A stretch of DNA of 64,000 nt, taken from the IMG/VR virus record IMGVR_UViG_3300020457_000004, positions 1 through 64,000 of that record; one strand, 5' to 3'. The position numbers and the translations under genes were made by a program. Source of the stretch: a virus. Below are positions 8,565 to 15,852 of this stretch, in pieces. The first letter of the stretch is position 1. Every line of letters starts with the position of its first letter. Below the pieces are notes generated by a model. The model did not search any database. It saw only the letters and a list, made by a program, of their open reading frames with translations, and had not been told where the DNA came from.

Positions 8565-9169
8565 TAGATTTCCTCTAATTTACTCATTAATCTTTCTGCT
8601 CTATTGGTAACTTGGTCATACCATTTAGAGTCGCGTCCCTCGACAGCAGCTTGTTTCCAATCTTGTTTTTCTAATGCCTTATGCATATTTTTAAACTTCA
8701 TAAGTCTCGGCAATCCCATGTTAAATATCATATTGATATTGATATTTTGGACTTCTTCGGGCCACTCACAAAATCCAGACCAGCCGTATAAATTAACGGC
8801 GTCTCGGCAGGCAATTCCGATATCTTGTCTAAAGAGTTCGATAACTCTTTCTTCTGAGACTTCATCTCCGACTTCGTATTCTGATTCCTCGTCCTCTTCT
8901 TTAATGAGATGGCCGATTCCACAGGTGGGATACCCAAGGTGGTCAAGATAGACTTCATATTTTACTCCTTCATCCTCTTTTAGTTGTTCAAGAAGTTCTT
9001 CTCTATCTGCTACTTCTTCATAATATTCATCTGGTAAATCAGTTGGGTCAGAAATGCCTGGCCCGTTTTCTTTGAATCCGTACACACCCCATTTACCATC
9101 ATGCGGTGCCTCTGTTTCATCGAATTCTAATCCTGTTGTGGGAAGTAATCCCTCTAAATGTTTAGACAT
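8564..9169 (-). CDS. T4-type lysozyme (glycoside hydrolase family 24)
   Basis: 201 residues. Residues ~58-200 match phage T4 lysozyme: the catalytic triad motifs appear as DEG (Glu67), YLD (Asp76) and GYPTCGIGH (Thr82), the counterparts of T4 Glu11, Asp20 and Thr26, with TNRAERLM near the end. It cleaves the N-acetylmuramic acid-N-acetylglucosamine bond of peptidoglycan. There is a ~57-residue acidic N-terminal extension absent from T4 E lysozyme and no signal peptide, so export would need a holin. It could be the endolysin or a virion-associated lysozyme. Start supported by GAGGA seven bases upstream. Confidence 0.88.
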   Translation of the reverse strand: MSKHLEGLLPTTGLEFDETEAPHDGKWGVYGFKENGPGISDPTDLPDEYYEEVADREELLEQLKEDEGVKYEVYLDHLGYPTCGIGHLIKEEDEESEYEVGDEVSEERVIELFRQDIGIACRDAVNLYGWSGFCEWPEEVQNININMIFNMGLPRLMKFKNMHKALEKQDWKQAAVEGRDSKWYDQVTNRAERLMSKLEEI

Positions 9170-9172
9170 GTT

Positions 9173-9760
9173 TTATCCTCTTAAAAATTGTGAAAAAGTG
9201 TGATGTGTATTTTCTTTTAACTCCATTCCCTTTTTCACATCTTTGAATAAAGCTTGAGACCCACTATAACCAGCAGGCAACCCTCTTTTGAATGAGTTAA
9301 AATCGTTATTTTTTGCAAATAGTCTCATTTTACTAGCACTTATACCTGTTACGCCTTCCGCGTCTGGGTCTCTTTGTCCAGCAGATATTACATCTATTTG
9401 GTCAAACTTGAAATCTTTTCCGTTGTATCTATCCAGTATTCTCTGGAACTCTTGAACCCTATCTGAACCAGCAACCATAATAACCTTGTCGTACTTCCCT
9501 GTAATCAATCCTAGTTGTTTTATAAAGTTTGGATTAACTCTATCAGATGCTTTAAATTTAGTTTGCGGAAACATCTTTTTAAGATGGGCAACTTTTTTCT
9601 GTGGGGTCAATGGATTCTTATGTTTATCTTGACTATGACTAACTACAATAAGATGGTCTGCCCTTTCTCTTTGAGCAAGTTGTTTTACCTTCTGGACAAG
9701 TTTTCCATGCCCAGCTGTGGGTGGATTCATCCTACCAAATGCATATACTAATGTTTTCAT
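9173..9760 (-). CDS. Cytidylyltransferase-like nucleotidyltransferase (NadM-like)
   Basis: 195 residues. The opening YAFGRMNPPTAGH holds the TxGH form of the HxGH nucleotide-binding motif, and ISASKMR near residue 140 corresponds to the ISxTxxR motif of this superfamily, as in NMN or phosphopantetheine adenylyltransferases. It would transfer a nucleotide to a phosphorylated substrate with release of pyrophosphate. The C-terminal 40 residues are an added tail. It overlaps the ligase-like gene upstream by four bases, suggesting related roles such as NAD or RNA-end metabolism. Substrate is not deducible. Confidence 0.8.
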   Translation of the reverse strand: MKTLVYAFGRMNPPTAGHGKLVQKVKQLAQRERADHLIVVSHSQDKHKNPLTPQKKVAHLKKMFPQTKFKASDRVNPNFIKQLGLITGKYDKVIMVAGSDRVQEFQRILDRYNGKDFKFDQIDVISAGQRDPDAEGVTGISASKMRLFAKNNDFNSFKRGLPAGYSGSQALFKDVKKGMELKENTHHTFSQFLRG

Positions 9761-11010
9761 CTATCCCACGCCTTAATTGCTGTAAAGTTATTATAACTGA
9801 ATTCCATTCTATCTACTAGTTTAACAGCGTTACCCGAAACTCTATCTATGGCAACATATCCCTCTGGATTTGTAACCTTGAATCCCTGTTTGGTTCTAAC
9901 AAAAGTATCCATTAACTGTTTTACTCTATTTAATTTACCAACAATTATCATCTTCGCCTCTACCATAGAGTTCTGGAAATTGATAACATTGGTAAGAAGA
10001 GCAGTATACTGACTTAGTTCTCTTAGGGTTTCTGTTTTTCTTTTCTCTAGTTGACTCTTAGATTTCTCTGTCTTTAACTTATTTATCTCCGAATCAAATT
10101 TGTCTTCTACCCATTTCGCGTATCCAGAAACATGTCCAGATACATTAGATATCTTCGCACCCACTTTTACTTTTGAATTATTGTAGGTTTTGATATTGGC
10201 GCCAACCATTTTACCAGTAAACCCATTTTGGAATTTTAAGAATCTGCCTAATTGTGCTGAATTTATTTGTTTGAATATTCTACCACATTGCGATAGTTTT
10301 GTAGTCACGGCAGCTGTTTCTGTTTTTGTAAATGTAGAAGTACCACTAGTATCTCTATAACTAGCATCGTCCATCCATACATTTTTTGACTTTCTGAGAC
10401 CACTAATGTTTACACCAAATGATGCCTTCATACTTTCCAATGTGTTACCTGTATATGAAGTATGCCATACCACACCGATTTTAGCCGCTTTAATTTTCTG
10501 TTCCAGTTCTGACATTTTGGGAACAGCATAGACTATGGTATTTGGTTGGAATGTGGTGAATCTTTCACCATTAATGGTCTCGGATTCAAGTGAACCAGAA
10601 GTGAACATTAAGTCACCCTGTAATACACCCTTGATTCCGAGTTTGCTGAATTCTTGTAATGCGATTGTAAAGGCGGGTTTTAGTGCTTGTGGTAATTTAC
10701 TATCTTTGTTTATCTCTTGCGTGGACTTATATAATAGTGGTGTTTTATTGAATACACCCTTTTTAGCAACAAAGAATTTACCATCGCTGGGGTCTGTACC
10801 AGCAAATATAGCGGGAGCACCATCCCACTTGACTGTCATGTTTACAGATGAACGAGAACTTCCCGACAGCATATCTCTTAATGACTGTAGGAAATTAATT
10901 GCACCACGAGCACCACCTATCCCGAAATTAAGAATTTCGTCTTCTAGGTGTTCAAGATGAAGGTTCTTGCCTTGTGCATCTTCGTTTAGATATGATAAAA
11001 ATCCGACCAT
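9757..11010 (-). CDS. DUF6267-like protein with ligase-type nucleotidyltransferase motifs
   Basis: 417 residues. KWDGAP at 61-66 matches motif I (KxDG) of ATP-dependent DNA/RNA ligases. FVAKKG at 80-85, LQGDLMF at 130-136 (motif III-like), PEGYVAI with Glu383 (motif IV-like) and AVKLV with Lys397 (motif V-like) follow in the correct order. A long basic helix lies around 280-345. I recall the family as DUF6267. The motif set suggests a covalent nucleotidyl-lysine enzyme. Activity and substrate are inferred only. Own late octamer at 11045-11052. Confidence 0.75.
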   Translation of the reverse strand: MVGFLSYLNEDAQGKNLHLEHLEDEILNFGIGGARGAINFLQSLRDMLSGSSRSSVNMTVKWDGAPAIFAGTDPSDGKFFVAKKGVFNKTPLLYKSTQEINKDSKLPQALKPAFTIALQEFSKLGIKGVLQGDLMFTSGSLESETINGERFTTFQPNTIVYAVPKMSELEQKIKAAKIGVVWHTSYTGNTLESMKASFGVNISGLRKSKNVWMDDASYRDTSGTSTFTKTETAAVTTKLSQCGRIFKQINSAQLGRFLKFQNGFTGKMVGANIKTYNNSKVKVGAKISNVSGHVSGYAKWVEDKFDSEINKLKTEKSKSQLEKRKTETLRELSQYTALLTNVINFQNSMVEAKMIIVGKLNRVKQLMDTFVRTKQGFKVTNPEGYVAIDRVSGNAVKLVDRMEFSYNNFTAIKAWDR

Positions 11011-11044
11011 TAATTACTTCTTCCATAAACATTGTGTTTCTCAC

Positions 11045-11052
11045 TATTTATA
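11045..11052 (-). promoter_or_regulatory. T4-type late promoter octamer
   Basis: TATAAATA on the minus strand, 34 bases upstream of the ligase-like gene's ATG, in the gap after the 157-residue gene. Confidence 0.7.
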
Positions 11053-11061
11053 AAAAACCAG

Positions 11062-11535
11062 CTAGGCGTTTTCTGGCTCGGATTTATTTTTATCGCTTTT
11101 TGCTTTAGAAAGGCCTTTAGGTTTTTTGAGGGCCCTTAACTCAGCACGAACTGTTTTGAGTTCTTCCTTGACTTTTAATTTTTCTTTTATCTCGTGGTCT
11201 AGGCCAATCTTTTTTTCTTCATAGTTCTTTAAAAGTATCTGTACATTAGCATTCGCTTTAACCAACTGGTCACGCAAGGCGACTCTTGCCGCTTCAGCAA
11301 CTGCAAAGTTTCTTTCTAGTAGTTTCATTTGAGCAAAGACTTTCCATTTTTCAATGTAATCTAACTCTAATGCGTGGGATAATGCTTTGACTGTTTCAGC
11401 ATCGATATCTTCATCATATAAGTTATCAAATTCATCCATTAATTTTGGATTTACAACTTGCTCTTTTAAGTTTAATTCTTCGGGTGGTTTAACTACGAAT
11501 TCCGCACCGTCAAGAATCTTTTTTATTTCCGTCAT
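11062..11535 (-). CDS. Coiled-coil hypothetical protein (157 aa)
   Basis: 157 residues. Residues ~55-140 form a long charged helix (EKWKVFAQMKLLERNFAVAEAARVALRDQL...), and the tail is Lys-rich (KKPKGLSKAKSDKNK). No membrane segment or enzyme motif. It stands as a separate late unit: a terminator (11552-11574) and a TATAAATA octamer (11577-11584) precede it and another octamer follows it. Possibly a structural or scaffolding helper. Not recognised. Confidence 0.7.
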   Translation of the reverse strand: MTEIKKILDGAEFVVKPPEELNLKEQVVNPKLMDEFDNLYDEDIDAETVKALSHALELDYIEKWKVFAQMKLLERNFAVAEAARVALRDQLVKANANVQILLKNYEEKKIGLDHEIKEKLKVKEELKTVRAELRALKKPKGLSKAKSDKNKSEPENA

Positions 11536-11551
11536 AATTTACCTCATAATT

Positions 11552-11574
11552 AAAAAAGGGGACTCATCGTCCCC
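11552..11574 (-). terminator. Rho-independent terminator
   Basis: On the minus strand a six-base stem GGGGAC/GTCCCC with a five-base loop is followed by six T. It ends the lipoprotein transcript (11599-12483). Confidence 0.85.
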
Positions 11575-11576
11575 AT

Positions 11577-11584
11577 TATTTATA
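11577..11584 (-). promoter_or_regulatory. T4-type late promoter octamer
   Basis: TATAAATA 42 bases upstream of the 157-residue gene, overlapping the upstream edge of the terminator. Termination and restart are therefore back to back. Confidence 0.65.
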
Positions 11585-11598
11585 CAACTTTTATGTAA

Positions 11599-12483
11599 CT
11601 ATTCGCAATTGAATACTCCATTGCCGTCATTATTACATGTAATAGGGGTTCCTAAATCAGTTCCAAATTGCTTGATTGTTGCGTTAAAATCTGCAAGAAT
11701 CTGAGCAAAGTTAGTATCACTACCAGCAGTATAAGTTAACCAATCTTCATTGGTTTCATGAATACTTACCATACCTTGAATACCTAAAGTTTCAGCTGCA
11801 TCAACACCATACTGACCCATAGTGAGTATATTATTCATGCCAACTGTAGAAACAGTACCAACGGTAGTTAATCCTGTGGTAGCAATACTATCAACTGTAG
11901 TAAAACCAGTTGTAGCAATACTATCAGCAGTATCTAACCCAGCGAGACCAAGTGTAACAGTTTGGTTACCAGCGGTATTCAATGCACCAAATCCAGCGAG
12001 AGCAACATCAACTGTTGCCTGTCCACCAGCAGCTGCAACATCAGCCCATTGTCCACCCATGTTACTAATCATGGTTTGTTGACCTAATTGGATATCCGCG
12101 TTTGCCTGCATGGAAGCCATTTGAACTTCAGCAGCCTTGTTAGCAGCGTTCTTAGCAACATTTGCTTGAACAATACCCAACCCCAGAGTTCCGATAGTTG
12201 GTGTCAAAACTTGCGCCCATTTAAGAGCAGAAGATTCGACATATTGCGGAACTATTGTGTCTTCATTTGATAGTGCGATTGCCATAACAGCTGCGGATGC
12301 AGCCTGACCATCACCACTAGATGCGACTTGAGCGAGAGCTCGATATCGTGCTTCAGACACTTTCGCTTTCGCTTCTGCTGCCCTTTGCACGGCTTCATAG
12401 TAATTACCACCAGAGGCTGAAGCACACCCTACATTTACTACTGAAATCAAAAAGATTGCAGTAATCATTTTATACCATTTCAT
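11599..12483 (-). CDS. Lipoprotein with 11-residue tandem repeats
   Basis: 294 residues from the ATG at 12483, chosen because AGAGGA lies seven bases upstream and a lipoprotein signal follows directly (MKWYKMITAIFLISVVNVGC, Cys20); an in-frame start 24 codons upstream lacks these. The mature part begins with an Ala-rich helix. Residues ~186-251 then hold six consecutive 11-residue units with Gly at position 3 (LAGLDTADSIA, TTGFTTVDSIA, TTGLTTVGTVS and three more). Probably an envelope-anchored helical rod. Flanked by its own late-like promoter and a terminator. Function unknown. Confidence 0.75.
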   Translation of the reverse strand: MKWYKMITAIFLISVVNVGCASASGGNYYEAVQRAAEAKAKVSEARYRALAQVASSGDGQAASAAVMAIALSNEDTIVPQYVESSALKWAQVLTPTIGTLGLGIVQANVAKNAANKAAEVQMASMQANADIQLGQQTMISNMGGQWADVAAAGGQATVDVALAGFGALNTAGNQTVTLGLAGLDTADSIATTGFTTVDSIATTGLTTVGTVSTVGMNNILTMGQYGVDAAETLGIQGMVSIHETNEDWLTYTAGSDTNFAQILADFNATIKQFGTDLGTPITCNNDGNGVFNCE

Positions 12484-12535
12484 AACAATGTCCTCTTTTC
12501 GGTTATGAATTGAGCGTGTCATATTGACACTTACA

Positions 12536-12543
12536 TATTTATG
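12536..12543 (-). promoter_or_regulatory. Late-like promoter octamer (one mismatch)
   Basis: CATAAATA on the minus strand, about 52 bases upstream of the repeat lipoprotein start. Confidence 0.45.
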
Positions 12544-12579
12544 TTGAAATAGCAATGCGTAGAGTGGTAATATTCACAA

Positions 12580-12900
12580 TTAGGAACCGTCTGTGATAGA
12601 ACCTAATTTCTTTTTGACTCGTTTCATACTGTCACGGACAGCGACAGACTTCTTGTCCTTCTTTCCATAGTCATCGGCAAGTTTAGATGTTGGATTAGCA
12701 TCAGCAATTTTAGATAAGACATCCTTGAATCCACCATCGGGTTTCACCCTGTCACCAACCCCACCAAAATTTAAAGCTGGTGCGGATGGTACTTGTCTGA
12801 AATGAGGATTCTTTTCCATCATCTTTTCTTTGGCATCTATCTTCATCATGACTTCAAAGATTTCGCCTGTTTCTGTATTTTCTATTTCGTAAATTGGCAC
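12580..12900 (-). CDS. FmdB-like small phage protein lacking the zinc cysteines
   Basis: 106 residues. The N terminus MPIYEIENTETGEIFEVMMKI has the look of FmdB-family zinc-ribbon proteins (MPxYEF..C..C), but no Cys is present, as in versions common in T4-like marine phages. The rest is basic and probably disordered (KLADDYGKKDKKSVAVRDSMKRVKKK). The ATG overlaps the stop of the membrane protein gene by one base. Role unknown. Confidence 0.7.
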   Translation of the reverse strand: MPIYEIENTETGEIFEVMMKIDAKEKMMEKNPHFRQVPSAPALNFGGVGDRVKPDGGFKDVLSKIADANPTSKLADDYGKKDKKSVAVRDSMKRVKKKLGSITDGS

Positions 12901-13271
12901 TAAAAACCTCCTCTATAATGGGTCAATAAACCTATGAGAAGAAGTGCGGTACTGATAACATTCATGATGATAATCGCTCTATCTTTCCATAGTATTCCAA
13001 CATATGTCCAACCAATCATACCAACAAACCCAAACCACATATCATATATGCGTGGATAATCTGCAGCTCTAATTGTAAGTGCTATTAGTATTAATATAGA
13101 TGAAAACCATTTAATATACCAACTAAGGTCATATTTTGGTGTAGCAGATTTAAATATGCGATTAGAGTTTTCAAGTTCTTCAGGCGCAAACTTGGGATTC
13201 GTCAACTCATCCTCCTCTTTCTGTTCTCCTAGAAAAAGTTCTAGTTGTCTATATTCTCGTTCATCACTCAT
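12900..13271 (-). CDS. Small membrane protein (123 aa)
   Basis: 123 residues: a ~45-residue charged N-terminal part (DEREYRQLELFLGEQKEEDEL), then about three hydrophobic stretches (WYIKWFSSILILIALTI, MWFGFVGMIGWTYVGIL, AIIIMNVISTALLLIGLL). Predicted inner-membrane protein. It overlaps the upstream 74-residue gene by eight bases. A holin-like role is conceivable given three membrane segments, but no family is recognised and it is not beside the lysozyme. Confidence 0.7.
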   Translation of the reverse strand: MSDEREYRQLELFLGEQKEEDELTNPKFAPEELENSNRIFKSATPKYDLSWYIKWFSSILILIALTIRAADYPRIYDMWFGFVGMIGWTYVGILWKDRAIIIMNVISTALLLIGLLTHYRGGF

Positions 13272-13488
13272 CTTTGGGCATATATAATTGTTGTTCTACT
13301 TTGGGCATACCAAGAACTTCTCTTGCACAGTCCCTTACTTCTGCTGTGACCGCGAAGCCAAATCCTTCTGGGTCTAACAATCTATATATGAACTTATAGG
13401 CATCCAATATGTTTTGAGCCATAGGTTCTTTATCATCCGACCAACTACTTATCTCTTCTGAAATTTCTTTCAGTATTGTATCACTCAT
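13264..13488 (-). CDS. Small acidic hypothetical protein (74 aa)
   Basis: 74 residues, helical and acidic (MSDTILKEISEEISSWSDDKE, AQNILDAYKFIYRLLD), with no membrane segment. First gene after the terminator at 13505-13536, so it begins a new transcript, and its 3' end overlaps the membrane protein gene. Not recognised. Confidence 0.65.
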   Translation of the reverse strand: MSDTILKEISEEISSWSDDKEPMAQNILDAYKFIYRLLDPEGFGFAVTAEVRDCAREVLGMPKVEQQLYMPKDE

Positions 13489-13504
13489 AAATTCATCCTG
13501 TATA

Positions 13505-13536
13505 TAAAAAAGTTGAGGGGCGTTTTCATTCCCCTC
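13505..13536 (-). terminator. Rho-independent terminator
   Basis: Minus strand GAGGGG...CCCCTC stem with a ten-base loop, then AAC and six T. It ends the transcript of the 127- and 135-residue genes. Confidence 0.8.
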
Positions 13537-13596
13537 GCGGATGTTCGGTCATCAACCTATACAGACTTTAGCAGGCATCCTGTATTCGCCTTAAAA

Positions 13597-14004
13597 CTAT
13601 GAAGCGTTTTTAAGTTTTTCCTCTTCCCACTCCAAGTCATCAAGTTCATACTCAAAATCATCTTTCTTATTTTCAGCATCCCTTTTCATGTCTTCAAATG
13701 GTTCTACCAAATTGTACATGGCAGATTCCAGATTGTTAACTGCCTCACGAACTTCGTTGATTTTCCATTCAAGGTCTTTTTTCAGTTCTTGACTTTTTTC
13801 AAGACTCAACTTCAGTCCCAAGTCATCGGCAATCCCTTCAACAGTAAGATAAATGTTACTAGGAACATCATTGTACTTGATAACTTTTGTTTCTTCATTC
13901 ACCTTGCGAACAGCAGAATCAATATTATCTACAATCTCTTCCCATTTATTTATCTGGGTTTTAAGGAAACCTTTTTCAGCAATTATATCACCAATCATTC
14001 TCAT
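13597..14004 (-). CDS. Coiled-coil hypothetical protein (135 aa)
   Basis: 135 residues, strongly acidic, almost wholly helical with heptads (INKWEEIVDNIDSAVRKVNEETK, LEWKINEVREAVNNLESAMYNL, ELDDLEWEEEKLKN). It lies four bases after the 127-residue gene and shares that gene's early promoter, ending at a terminator, so both probably act early. No known motif. Function unknown. Confidence 0.7.
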   Translation of the reverse strand: MRMIGDIIAEKGFLKTQINKWEEIVDNIDSAVRKVNEETKVIKYNDVPSNIYLTVEGIADDLGLKLSLEKSQELKKDLEWKINEVREAVNNLESAMYNLVEPFEDMKRDAENKKDDFEYELDDLEWEEEKLKNAS

Positions 14005-14008
14005 TCTC

Positions 14009-14392
14009 CTACCGTAAGTACTGAGGGCCAGTCCATCTTACCCAACCAGTTCCTTTGCCTTCCATCATGGCAAACACATTGCCTCTAGGTTTGTTCCTAG
14101 CGGGGGCAGCCCAACCAGCGGGTTTTAAAACATCACCCTTTTGAAATAATTTATCATTGTCACCCTTGACAATGAATCCCCAAACTGAATTGTCTGAAAT
14201 AATCTTGATGTATTTCTGACCTTCTTTGACAACCAGTTTATCAGCGAACTCAGCAATGCGAGCATCTCGCCTCTCTTCTCCGCCAAAATCATTGACTTCA
14301 AAAGAACGAGTAGACCACCTCGCGTAGTCTTCGTTGATTAAGGTTAGTAGGTTTTCGATTTCTTTTTGCATATTTTCTCTCACTTCTCTCAT
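14009..14392 (-). CDS. Early hypothetical protein of the GATC-promoter group (127 aa)
   Basis: 127 residues, from ATG at 14392; a second Met at codon 8 is also possible. Helical N terminus (MQKEIENLLTLINEDYARW), then a beta-rich part (KYIKIISDNSVWGFIVKGDNDKLFQKGDVLKPAGW). Conserved-looking aromatic C terminus (GTGWVRWTGPQYLR). Driven by a promoter almost identical to that of the MoxR ATPase gene. The family is seen in T4-like marine phages as I recall, without known function. Confidence 0.7.
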   Translation of the reverse strand: MREVRENMQKEIENLLTLINEDYARWSTRSFEVNDFGGEERRDARIAEFADKLVVKEGQKYIKIISDNSVWGFIVKGDNDKLFQKGDVLKPAGWAAPARNKPRGNVFAMMEGKGTGWVRWTGPQYLR

Positions 14393-14402
14393 TTATACGA
14401 TC

Positions 14403-14431
14403 ATGATCCCATATTTTGACCCAAATGTCAA
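14403..14431 (-). promoter_or_regulatory. Early promoter with GATCAT -10 box
   Basis: Minus strand TTGACA (14426-14431), 17-base spacer ending TGG (extended -10), GATCAT (14403-14408). The -10 lies inside the palindrome GATCATGATC with two Dam sites. Shares TTTGGCCCTTGAC and AATATGGGATCATGATC with the promoter at 29601-29629. Confidence 0.75.
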
Positions 14432-14484
14432 GGGCCAAAGCGAAAAAAAGTGAAATTAAATATCCTTCTAAATCAACAACTTAC

Positions 14485-14703
14485 CTATAATCTTGCTCTG
14501 GGTGAGTTTAAAAACTGGTTTACCCTGTTTATAGCCTCCCCTTTTTGCATCCTCTGACACTTTTTATGACTGCTGGCACCTATGGTTTCGCAGTATATGA
14601 GAGTATCATCTGTATTGTTCTTGAATGTGGGTGGTGGTTTACCCTGTCCGCTAGCACATCCCGCTAGCAAAATAATCGTTGCGAGACCAACCGCAATTTT
14701 CAC
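14485..14703 (-). CDS. Small lipoprotein (72 aa)
   Basis: 72 residues with signal MKIAVGLATIILLAGC (lipobox LAGC, Cys16). The mature ~57-residue part has Cys-x9-Cys (YCETIGASSHKKC) that could form a disulfide in the periplasm. Next gene after the holin candidate in the lysis region, so a role in lysis or envelope change is plausible but inferred. Confidence 0.7.
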   Translation of the reverse strand: MKIAVGLATIILLAGCASGQGKPPPTFKNNTDDTLIYCETIGASSHKKCQRMQKGEAINRVNQFLNSPRARL

Positions 14704-14730
14704 TAGTTTTATTCTCCTTATATCTAGGGG

Positions 14731-15123
14731 TTATTGTTTACTGAATGCCTTACCAGCTTCTGCAATCCCGAAAGCACCCAATGTGACTACCACAAATGAA
14801 GTGTAGATTGTATCCGATATAGTTATATCTTGTCCCCAAAATCCTGTTACTAGGTCAACAATACCAAACGCAAGCATCATGATAAATGATGCAAATCCTA
14901 TAATGGATTTCTCGTTGATATCGTTCTCGTCCCTAAACAAAGCACCAAATGAAAATTTTGTACTTGGTGTAGCGGCTTTGGTTGTCATCTTCAACTCTTT
15001 TGTGATTTTTTCCATTTCCCTAATCTTGTCTTGAGCTTCGTCAAGTTTCAAAATTAAGTCGGTGTATCTATCTAAATCAACATCTACTTTATTAGTTCCT
15101 GTGTCAATCGTTTCCTTTGCCAT
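14731..15123 (-). CDS. Membrane protein, holin candidate
   Basis: 130 residues. N-terminal ~50 are a charged coiled coil (DRYTDLILKLDEAQDKIREMEKI). Two hydrophobic segments follow at ~74-97 (IIGFASFIMMLAFGIVDLVTGF) and ~105-124 (TIYTSFVVVTLGAFGIAEAG). It overlaps the o-spanin-like lipoprotein gene by 20 bases, in the order i-spanin, o-spanin, membrane protein. A holin role is inferred from that position. T4 holin T has one membrane segment and no similarity was seen. Confidence 0.6.
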   Translation of the reverse strand: MAKETIDTGTNKVDVDLDRYTDLILKLDEAQDKIREMEKITKELKMTTKAATPSTKFSFGALFRDENDINEKSIIGFASFIMMLAFGIVDLVTGFWGQDITISDTIYTSFVVVTLGAFGIAEAGKAFSKQ

Positions 15124-15523
15124 CTGATTCTTCTCCTAATGGTTCTTCATCATCTGACATAACAGTTCTATAATACACAATCACTTCTTTAGTTTCTTTC
15201 ACGAATCGTTTAATCTCTTGCAGATTATACGCCATGAGCTCATAGTCTGGAACAGACATGGCCATAAAGACCATCTTTCCAGATTCCTTTTCTATCTTAG
15301 TAAGAAATTCGTCTAAATTTTTATCAGATACGACATACCACTTAGGTTCTTTCATATCGATGGGTCTAGGATACACAGGATGCTGTATAGGTATACGCAC
15401 CTCTACGGTTTTGATTTCTACCTCACGCGGTTGTTTTGGTATTAAAGAACAACCACTAATTATCAGCATCAAACTCAAAACTGGAATCAGTTTCGAGGCT
15501 GTCAAATACTTCTTTTGTTGCAT
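15104..15523 (-). CDS. Outer-membrane spanin-like lipoprotein
   Basis: 139 residues. Signal MQQKKYLTASKLIPVLSLMLIISGC with lipobox ISGC (Cys25), followed by a Pro-rich stretch (IPKQPREVEIKTVEVRIPIQHPVYPRP), as in o-spanins. The gene begins inside the 3' end of the i-spanin-like gene (68-base overlap in another frame), the classic Rz/Rz1 arrangement. It would sit in the outer membrane and join the i-spanin to fuse the membranes at lysis. The C-terminal ~80 residues are longer than in most o-spanins. Confidence 0.7.
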   Translation of the reverse strand: MQQKKYLTASKLIPVLSLMLIISGCSLIPKQPREVEIKTVEVRIPIQHPVYPRPIDMKEPKWYVVSDKNLDEFLTKIEKESGKMVFMAMSVPDYELMAYNLQEIKRFVKETKEVIVYYRTVMSDDEEPLGEESDGKGND

Positions 15524-15839
15524 TATTCACCCTTGGTTCAATTAGGCCTGGTTTAGCAGCTGCAAGTTTACTAAGGTCATGTCTGCGGAAAATATCAAGG
15601 TATCTTGACATCTCTGCTTCAATAACAGCATTCTTTGAAGTCAACTCACCAAGCGCTTTAGCTTGTGTTTCGTATTGTTTAGACATCTTATCAATGGTTT
15701 CATTTTGTGTAGCAACTTGTAATTCCATTGCCATATTATATTCACGAAGCTCGATGAGTTCTGCCTGAGTATTTGTGTAATACAAGTACCCGACAAGACC
15801 ACCAGCTAAAATGACACCAAATAATACTTTACTAATCAT
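15456..15839 (-). CDS. Inner-membrane spanin-like protein (i-spanin)
   Basis: 127 residues: N-terminal membrane segment (VLFGVILAGGLVGYLYY, residues ~5-21), a ~65-residue periplasmic coiled coil (ELIELREYNMAMELQVATQNETI...), then RRHDLSKLAAAKPGLIEPRVNNATK, a C-terminal motif I associate with Rz-like proteins of T4-like phages. Overlaps the lipoprotein gene downstream. A late octamer (15845-15852) lies six bases upstream of its ATG. Confidence 0.75.
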   Translation of the reverse strand: MISKVLFGVILAGGLVGYLYYTNTQAELIELREYNMAMELQVATQNETIDKMSKQYETQAKALGELTSKNAVIEAEMSRYLDIFRRHDLSKLAAAKPGLIEPRVNNATKEVFDSLETDSSFEFDADN

Positions 15840-15844
15840 ATTAC

Positions 15845-15852
15845 TATTTATA
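15845..15852 (-). promoter_or_regulatory. T4-type late promoter octamer
   Basis: TATAAATA immediately upstream of the i-spanin start, at the end of gp41. This would switch on the lysis genes late; the leader would be very short. Confidence 0.5.

Noticed and set aside
12484-12555. Upstream start of the repeat lipoprotein (24 extra codons)
   Set aside because: Would bury the lipoprotein signal, and the ribosome site and late-like promoter fit the ATG at 12483.
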